Origin: Acidimicrobiia bacterium
Lineage (GTDB): Bacteria; Actinomycetota; Acidimicrobiia; Acidimicrobiales; Ilumatobacteraceae
Direction of reading: 5' to 3'
NCBI GenBank assembly: GCA_010025655.1
Contig: RGSV01000033.1
Coordinates: 1 to 9,476 of the forward strand
Length of the DNA: 9,476 nucleotides
A program made the translations under genes and the position numbers. Position 1 is the stretch's first letter, and each line of letters starts with the position of its first letter. Positions 4,578 to 9,476 of the stretch are shown here, piece by piece. Under the pieces are notes generated by a model. That model worked only from the letters and a program-made list of their open reading frames with translations, was not told the origin of the DNA and searched no databases.

Positions 4578-6743
4578 TCAATCTCTTGCGTCGAGTGCCG
4601 TACTCACGAGACACAGTGGGTTGCGTAACCGCGTTGACGCTGCGGCAATGTTTGATGCAGTATCAAGCGGGTCGGCCGGCACCAGATCGTCGACACGCCA
4701 TTGCTTGCTGAGCGCCAAGAATACGCACTTCACGACTGGGGCTGCCGCGACTGCGCCATACCCAGACTTCTCGAGGTAGGCAAAGGCGCTGTAGGGCCGC
4801 GTCGCATCAAGACTGAAAGCACCAAAGGCTGACGAGTCGTTCCACGGCAGGTTGTTGAAACCCTGCGCGGTGCCGGTCTTGCCGGCGATCGGCATGCCCG
4901 TGTAGTTACGGAAGAGGTTTTCTCCCGTCGTCTTGTGGTAGTAGTCGAAATTGACACCCGGACCGGTGATGACGCGCCGCAAGCCGGAAACAATCGGGTC
5001 ACGCACTTCGGGTCGCATTGGAATCTCTTCGCGAGGCGCCGCCGCTGACACCCGTTCAACCACCGACGCCGCCTGGAGGTCTGCCAAACCGGCACTCTTG
5101 TTTTTGGTACCAGGTGTGAGAATTGCACGTACAACGCGCGGCTGAAACACGGTTCCGCCGTTGGCAAGCGCAGCGTAGGCATTAGCCACCTGCAGCGGAG
5201 TCGCTGATAACAACCCTTGACCAATCGAGAACAAAATGTTGTCGCCCACGTAGTAGGCACGCCCTGCGTCTTCGGCGATGACACCGAGACTTGCCAGATA
5301 CTTTTTATACGCCGCATTCGGTATCGTGCCGGCAAACTCGTAGGGCAGATCAATGTTGGTCAACGAGCCGAAGCCAAAACGTCGAATCTCGCTCTCAAGC
5401 ACTGGCTGATATCCGCGTTCAGTCAAGATTTCCTCACCGATCTTGTAGAAAAACACGTCGCTTGACACTGCGAGCGCCGACTCGATGTCAACCTCGCCGT
5501 ATCGGCATGGCGCCCCGGTCGCACGACAGATCGCATTTCGAAACACGCACTTCACGCCTTGGTCGCAACGATCTTTCGGAATGCTGACCAATTTGTACGA
5601 GCCTCGGTCATCAAGTTCGTACTCAGCTCCACCAGGGAGCTGCCCAGAATTCAGTGCCGCATACGCCACAAACGGCTTGAACGACGAACCCAGGTTGTAG
5701 CGGCCTGAAACTGCCCGATTCACGAGAATCGATCGATCAGGGTCGTCGGTGCGCGGGAACACCTGCGCGAACTTCTCTGCATTCACGTTTGCAGTAAACC
5801 AGCGCGCATCAAATCGCGGGTACGACGCCATCGCGACGACCTCACCTGAGTTGTGGTTCATCACCACCACTGAGCCCGCCGGGGCCTTGTAGTAGTTCAC
5901 TTCTTCATATTGCGGGTCGGGTATTCCTTCCGGAAGCATCACCTGCGGTGCTTCATTGCGCTGACGCACAAGTAGCTGAGTTTCAAGCGCCTGCTCGGCA
6001 AACTGCTGCATCTTGAAATCAATACTGAGTTGCAGATCATTGCCAGGCTGCGGCTCGACGCGCTCAAGCACACGTTTAATGCGACCCACTGCGTCAACCT
6101 CATAACGAACGAAGCCCGGAATGCCGCGCAACTGCACCTCGTAGGTGAGCTCGACCCCGTACAGCCCGACTCGTTCGTTGGGGTCATAGCCGAGCGATTT
6201 GTAGTAGGCCGCTGAATCCTTCTGAATCGCCCCGAGATAGCCGAGTACGTGACCACCGACCGCTCCGTATGGATAAATGCGTCGCCAGTCTTCTTTCACA
6301 ACGACACCGGGATAATCCTCGATGCGTTCCATGATGAACGCCGCCTGCTCTTCGGAGATATCAAAGGCCAGCGGCATTTCCGTGAACTCGTCGTACCGCT
6401 TATCGTCGGCGCGTTCATACAGCCGCTCAAGCGGGGTGTTGAGCGGGCCCGACAAGCGCAAGAACAGCTCGAGGCGATCTTGCGGGTCTTCGATGATGCG
6501 TCGGTCGATTGCGGCGACAAGCACTCGTTTGTTGTCGGCGACGACTCGACCATTGACATCGAAGATTCGTCCACGCTCAGGCACGAGCTTCACCGTTCGC
6601 GACTGCACCTTGGCGATAACGCGATCAGTCTCTTCTTTGGTTACCGCCTGCAAGAACCACACGCGCGCCAACAACAGCGTCAACAAGGCCAGGGCGATTG
6701 ACCCGACCCATGACCAGCGGCGTTGCCCAGCGTCAACGGCCAA
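4578..6743 (-). CDS. mrdA: Penicillin-binding protein 2, elongation transpeptidase
   Basis: Class B PBP that cross-links peptidoglycan as the partner of RodA; target of beta-lactams. At 721 residues it is slightly longer than E. coli PBP2. One N-terminal membrane helix (about 11-33) anchors a periplasm-side protein. The pedestal domain begins with ERGRIFDVNGRVVADN (56-71). Transpeptidase motifs are SSFK (353-356, nucleophile Ser353), SSD (427-429) and KTGT (622-625). The loop between the first two motifs contains four Cys (393, 399, 406, 413). There are no PASTA domains. The start is a TTG: no other start codon occurs just upstream in frame, the next Met is residue 123, and AGGAGAAG lies 7 nt upstream. 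The start overlaps the mreD end by 11 bp and rodA follows after 1 bp, so expression is probably coupled through mreD-mrdA-rodA. Confidence 0.95.
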   Translation of the reverse strand: MAVDAGQRRWSWVGSIALALLTLLLARVWFLQAVTKEETDRVIAKVQSRTVKLVPERGRIFDVNGRVVADNKRVLVAAIDRRIIEDPQDRLELFLRLSGPLNTPLERLYERADDKRYDEFTEMPLAFDISEEQAAFIMERIEDYPGVVVKEDWRRIYPYGAVGGHVLGYLGAIQKDSAAYYKSLGYDPNERVGLYGVELTYEVQLRGIPGFVRYEVDAVGRIKRVLERVEPQPGNDLQLSIDFKMQQFAEQALETQLLVRQRNEAPQVMLPEGIPDPQYEEVNYYKAPAGSVVVMNHNSGEVVAMASYPRFDARWFTANVNAEKFAQVFPRTDDPDRSILVNRAVSGRYNLGSSFKPFVAYAALNSGQLPGGAEYELDDRGSYKLVSIPKDRCDQGVKCVFRNAICRATGAPCRYGEVDIESALAVSSDVFFYKIGEEILTERGYQPVLESEIRRFGFGSLTNIDLPYEFAGTIPNAAYKKYLASLGVIAEDAGRAYYVGDNILFSIGQGLLSATPLQVANAYAALANGGTVFQPRVVRAILTPGTKNKSAGLADLQAASVVERVSAAAPREEIPMRPEVRDPIVSGLRRVITGPGVNFDYYHKTTGENLFRNYTGMPIAGKTGTAQGFNNLPWNDSSAFGAFSLDATRPYSAFAYLEKSGYGAVAAAPVVKCVFLALSKQWRVDDLVPADPLDTASNIAAASTRLRNPLCLVSTALDARD

Positions 6744-7257
6744 GTGACATCTTCTCCTGCAGAGTCCAGCGAGACACGGCCAGAAGCGGCCACGCCAAAA
6801 CCAAGCCGCCTGCCAGCGTTACTGCTGCTACCGCTGTGACGCGTAGACCTAACCAGCCATCCAGACCAACGACCGACTTCACTAGTGGCATCAGCACTTC
6901 ACCACCGGCGGCCGCAACCGACACTGCAAGAACTCGAAGCCACCAGGGAGGATCACGAAAGGGTTGCACGAATAGTGCACCAAGCGCACCGACCATCGCA
7001 AACACGATCGCCGACACACCGAGCGGCGTCGCCAGCACCGCGTCATACATGAACCCTGCAATCAGACCCACCAACATTCCGATACGAAGGTCGTGGCTCA
7101 CTCCCGCAGATGCAACGAAGATGGCAAGCACCTGCACTGCGTAACCGAATGGCCGGAGATCACCGAACAACGTTGTTTGAAAAGACAGCACTACGAGCAA
7201 TACCAAAACCAACCGAAACCAACGACTCGCAACTGCGCGCAAGAGCCGCTCGAACAT
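6733..7257 (-). CDS. mreD: Rod shape-determining membrane protein MreD
   Basis: Small integral membrane partner of MreB and MreC in the elongation complex; its biochemical role is not settled. It has 174 residues, mostly hydrophobic, with about five to six membrane segments (near 14-32, 38-52, 58-76, 80-97, 105-124, 138-160). The recognisable family stretch is GLIAGFMYDAVLATPLGVSA (64-83), like the GFLYDxxxxTPLG core of other MreD proteins. Start is ATG, 3 bp after the mreC TAA, with only a weak SD, so it likely depends on coupling. Its 3' end overlaps mrdA by 11 bp and holds that gene's SD. Sequence conservation in MreD is low; the call rests on the motif, topology and position between mreC and mrdA. 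Confidence 0.92.
   Translation of the reverse strand: MFERLLRAVASRWFRLVLVLLVVLSFQTTLFGDLRPFGYAVQVLAIFVASAGVSHDLRIGMLVGLIAGFMYDAVLATPLGVSAIVFAMVGALGALFVQPFRDPPWWLRVLAVSVAAAGGEVLMPLVKSVVGLDGWLGLRVTAVAAVTLAGGLVLAWPLLAVSRWTLQEKMSLGR
6751..6758 (-). promoter_or_regulatory. Shine-Dalgarno site supporting the TTG start of mrdA
   Basis: AGGAGAAG on the minus strand lies 7 nt before the TTG (6743-6741), inside the last codons of mreD. It is the deciding evidence for this rare start codon and implies that ribosomes finishing mreD re-initiate at mrdA. Confidence 0.8.
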
Positions 7258-7260
7258 CGA

Positions 7261-8325
7261 TTATCTGCCCGCTTCAGTGATGGGTTGATACAACAGCACC
7301 CGCAAGAACGACAAGTTTGACAAGTCGGCAACCAGTTCGACCTCGAGCACCGGGCCAGCCGTGCCGAGTCGCTCGACCACGCGCGAAACAATGCCGATCA
7401 CCACATCGGGTGGAGCAAGGCTGCGCGACCCGCCTGCCGACACAATCGGAGCACCGACTTCAATTGCGTCGGCACGTGTCGATATGTCGAGAAACCGCAC
7501 GACTGGCTTACTGCCGGGTCCGCGGCCTTCCAAAATGCCCGTCTCGCGCACCGCCAACTGGCTCGCCACAGGCACGGTGATATTGGTGCCTGCTCCGGCA
7601 ATGACCGCATCGGGCACCGTCGTGGCCGAGGGCGTAAACCCCAGAATCGTGGTCGTGGTCGTTGACGTACTCGAGGTTGAACTCGTCTGGGCGCTATCGA
7701 GCACCGAGTCGACCGTCGGAGCATCTTCAGTTGGCAACGGTGGCAGCGTCACGGGTGTTCGGCTTGATTTGGTGACCACCTTCACCGAGAGCGCGTAGTC
7801 AGGGTCGGAGATCAGCATCACCAGAGACCGATCAGCGAACACTTCGGTTACCTTGCCGATGAGGCCGGCCGCATTCAAGACGGGCATACCAACCTTGATG
7901 CCTGCATTTGCGCCCTGATTGATCTCGACCGTTTGCGAGAAATTCGTCGGTGTCTCGCCGATTACTTGGGCCGTCACCGAATTGATGCCCGCCAACGTGG
8001 GCAAGCCGTTGAGTGCCAACAGTTCCTGTGCGAGTCGCACCGAGGCTGCCGCAGAAACTGCCGCACCTTCTTGCAACGCCACCTGCTCTGACAAGCGATC
8101 GTTCTCTGCAACCACCTCGTCGTACTCGCGAATCGCATTCCACGCCGTTGCAATCGGTCGGGTAACCACTCGAGTCACACCCTCAACGGGCGCGAACACG
8201 GTGTCGAATGCTCGGCGCACCGTGCCAGTCGAACCTGAACCACTGAGGTCGAGCGTGATGAAAAACACCGCCGCCAGCGCGAGCACGATGATCGCCCTGG
8301 TCAGCGATGTTCGGTTGCGCGCCAC
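7261..8325 (-). CDS. mreC: Rod shape-determining protein MreC
   Basis: Bitopic scaffold that links MreB/MreD to PBP2 and activates the PBP2-RodA pair. It has 354 residues: a basic cytoplasmic N-terminus, one membrane helix (about 10-26), a coiled coil (about 65-103; ENDRLSEQVALQE), then the beta-rich periplasm-side domain (about 115-345) with the family stretch GMPVLNAAGLIGKVTEVFADRSLVMLISDPDYALSV split over 146-180. An insertion of about 55 residues rich in Thr and Ser (about 195-250) interrupts this domain between SVKVV and LAVRETGILEGRG. The start is GTG, 16 bp after the mreB TAG, with a GAGG 10 nt upstream; no better start is evident. mreD follows after 3 bp. Confidence 0.94.
   Translation of the reverse strand: MARNRTSLTRAIIVLALAAVFFITLDLSGSGSTGTVRRAFDTVFAPVEGVTRVVTRPIATAWNAIREYDEVVAENDRLSEQVALQEGAAVSAAASVRLAQELLALNGLPTLAGINSVTAQVIGETPTNFSQTVEINQGANAGIKVGMPVLNAAGLIGKVTEVFADRSLVMLISDPDYALSVKVVTKSSRTPVTLPPLPTEDAPTVDSVLDSAQTSSTSSTSTTTTTILGFTPSATTVPDAVIAGAGTNITVPVASQLAVRETGILEGRGPGSKPVVRFLDISTRADAIEVGAPIVSAGGSRSLAPPDVVIGIVSRVVERLGTAGPVLEVELVADLSNLSFLRVLLYQPITEAGR
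7570..7743 (-). other. Thr/Ser-rich linker insertion within mreC
   Basis: Residues 195-252 of MreC. The centre (213-226) is STSSTSTTTTTIL-like, flanked by acidic/Pro and Ala/Pro/Val-rich sequence. Most MreC proteins connect these beta strands with a short turn, so this is an added, probably flexible extracytoplasmic loop. Similar Thr runs are common in surface proteins of Actinobacteria. Confidence 0.7.
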
Positions 8326-8335
8326 GCTCGAGCGA

Positions 8336-8339
8336 CCTC
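8336..8339 (-). promoter_or_regulatory. Weak Shine-Dalgarno site for the GTG start of mreC
   Basis: GAGG on the minus strand, 10 nt before the GTG at 8325-8323 and just after the mreB stop. Spacing is on the long side, but it supports this start, which also places the membrane helix correctly near the N-terminus. Confidence 0.5.
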
Positions 8340-8341
8340 GA

Positions 8342-9376
8342 CTACTCGTCGTCCGATTGCGCCGTGAGACCCTTCATCGCGTCAAGATTCTCAAGGGTGA
8401 GACCACCGCCAATAACGACCGACATCAGAGGGTCATCGGCCACGACGGTTTGAATGCCCGTCTCGTGAATCATTCGTTCGGTGAGACCGGTCAACAGCGC
8501 GCCGCCGCCCGAGAGGGTGATGCCGTTACTAATGACGTCGGCAGCTAACTCGGGCGGTGTTCGTTCGAGGGTGCTCTTCACGATGTCAATAATCGCCGAC
8601 ACCGGGCCGTCAATTGCTGCACGAATCTCGACTGTGGTTACTTCTTGCGTGCGCGGCAGGCCAGTCGTAACGTCTCGCCCACCGACGTCGGCGGTCAATT
8701 CCTCAGCTAGCGGCCACGCCGAGCCAAGCTGAATTTTTACATCTTCTGCGGTGTTGTCACCGACATCAAGATTGAACTCTTTCTTGAACATTGCAACGAT
8801 CGCGTCGTTGATCTCGTCACCGGCCACTCGACACGAACTGGCCGTGACGATGCCACCCAGTGAGATGACCGCAACCTCGGTGGTGCCGCCGCCAATGTCG
8901 ACGATCAGATTCGCACTCGGCTCACTAACGGGCAAACCTGCACCAATTGCCGCGGCCATCGGCTCTTCAATCACATACACCGGTCGGCGAGCACCAGCAA
9001 ACTCAGCGGCATCTTGCACCGCTCGACGCTCGACCCCCGTCACCTCTGACGGCACGCACACGATCATCCGAGGCTTGCTGAACCGGCTGGTGTGCACTTG
9101 ACGAATGAACTCGCGGAGCATTTGCTCACACAAGTCAAAGTCGGCAATGACGCCGTCTTTCAGCGGGCGCACCACCCGAATGTTGCGAGGTGCGCGACCC
9201 CACATTCGTTTGGCGTCGTGCCCAACTGCCACCACTTGACCGGTGTTCACATCAAGCGCCACTGCACTCGGCTCGTTCAAGACGATTCCCTCGCCTTTGA
9301 TGTAGATCAGGGTGTTCGCCGTGCCGAGGTCGATCGCGATGTCACGCGACAGCGAGAGCGGATTCGTGCCAGCCAT
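8342..9376 (-). CDS. mreB: Actin-like rod shape protein MreB
   Basis: Actin-fold ATPase that forms membrane-bound filaments on the cytoplasmic face and orients RodA-PBP2 wall synthesis. At 344 residues it has the full family length. Nucleotide-binding motifs are present: phosphate 1 DLGTANTLIY (16-25), phosphate 2 DIGGGTTEVAV (160-170) and the adenosine loop LSGGGALLTGL (288-298). Other family hallmarks are RPLKDGVIADF (70-80), PSEVTGVERRAV (109-120), EEPMAAAIGAGLPV (137-150) and NTAEDVKIQLGSAWP (208-222). The ATG lies 12 bp after the ndk stop with an AAGG about 10 nt upstream. It heads the mreBCD-mrdA-rodA run. Nothing looks degenerate, so the organism is probably rod-shaped with dispersed lateral growth, at least in part of its cycle. 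Confidence 0.98.
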   Translation of the reverse strand: MAGTNPLSLSRDIAIDLGTANTLIYIKGEGIVLNEPSAVALDVNTGQVVAVGHDAKRMWGRAPRNIRVVRPLKDGVIADFDLCEQMLREFIRQVHTSRFSKPRMIVCVPSEVTGVERRAVQDAAEFAGARRPVYVIEEPMAAAIGAGLPVSEPSANLIVDIGGGTTEVAVISLGGIVTASSCRVAGDEINDAIVAMFKKEFNLDVGDNTAEDVKIQLGSAWPLAEELTADVGGRDVTTGLPRTQEVTTVEIRAAIDGPVSAIIDIVKSTLERTPPELAADVISNGITLSGGGALLTGLTERMIHETGIQTVVADDPLMSVVIGGGLTLENLDAMKGLTAQSDDE

Positions 9377-9388
9377 GCTGAGCGTGCC

Positions 9389-9476
9389 TTAGAGCCCCGG
9401 GAAGAAAATCTGAATTTCCCTCTCGGCTGATGCCGCCGAGTCGCTTCCGTGAATTAGGTTCTCGGTGAAGATCGTG
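9389..9476 (-). CDS. ndk: Nucleoside diphosphate kinase, C-terminal end only
   Basis: The last 28 codons and TAA stop of a gene that continues off the right edge. The translation contains ENLIHGSDSAASAEREI followed by a short FFPGL tail. This is the Ndk C-terminal signature: the His in IHGSD is the residue phosphorylated during transfer of the gamma phosphate from NTP to NDP. Ndk balances nucleoside triphosphate pools in the cytoplasm. The stop lies 12 bp before mreB, so it is probably co-transcribed with the shape operon. ndk also flanks mreB in Streptomyces, and rne in mycobacteria, which lack mreBCD, so its presence here fits the conserved locus. Confidence 0.92.
   Translation of the reverse strand, partial: TIFTENLIHGSDSAASAEREIQIFFPGL

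Noticed and set aside
4730..5353. A 207-codon minus-strand open frame within mrdA
   Set aside because: It is a different frame inside the transpeptidase domain, whose catalytic motifs are in the mrdA frame; it is Arg/Ser/Pro-rich with no family match.

Overview
The window is a conserved block of the actinobacterial core genome. It carries a cell-elongation operon (ndk end, mreB, mreC, mreD, mrdA/PBP2, rodA) running straight into an RNA-processing and ribosome segment (rne, rplU, rpmA), all on the minus strand. At the left edge a truncated nucleoside hydrolase gene lies on the plus strand. The high-GC code, the GTG and TTG starts, the gene order (known from Streptomyces as ndk-mreBCD-pbp2-rodA...rne-rplU-rpmA) and the style of the L27 and MreC proteins suggest a high-GC actinobacterium. 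By feel it resembles Acidimicrobiia (Ilumatobacter-like), but that placement is inference and I could run no search.

Layout from left to right: 1-34 is a Nextera library adapter ending in the Tn5 mosaic end, so it is not genomic and the sequence starts at a raw read or contig edge. 35-815 (+) is a nucleoside hydrolase lacking its N-terminus. 816-864 is a short convergent gap containing a perfect 19-bp tandem duplication that also covers the rpmA stop. rpmA (865-1119), rplU (1123-1434) and rne (1450-3225) follow on the minus strand with gaps of only 3 and 15 bp. 3226-3403 is the only sizeable non-coding gap; it holds two abutting hairpins just after rodA and a possible structured rne leader. 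Then come rodA (3404-4576), mrdA (4578-6743), mreD (6733-7257), mreC (7261-8325), mreB (8342-9376) and the last 28 codons of ndk (9389-9476), with gaps of 1 to 16 bp or an 11-bp overlap.

How they work together: MreB filaments, MreC and MreD organise the lateral-wall machine in which RodA polymerises lipid II into glycan and PBP2 cross-links it. RNase E processes and decays RNA, and L21 and L27 are large-subunit ribosomal proteins. Ndk supplies nucleoside triphosphates. Tight spacing and SD sites lying inside upstream genes argue for co-transcription and translational coupling of ndk-mreB-mreC-mreD-mrdA-rodA, and separately of rne-rplU-rpmA.

I see no mobile element, CRISPR array, phage gene, tRNA or defence system, and no candidate for a wholly new system. 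The points worth a second look are local: the adapter, the tandem duplication and absent obg beside rpmA, a RodA without the usual tryptophan motif, a four-cysteine loop in PBP2, a Thr/Ser-rich insertion in MreC, and a compact RNase E with an Arg/Gly-rich N-terminal tail.
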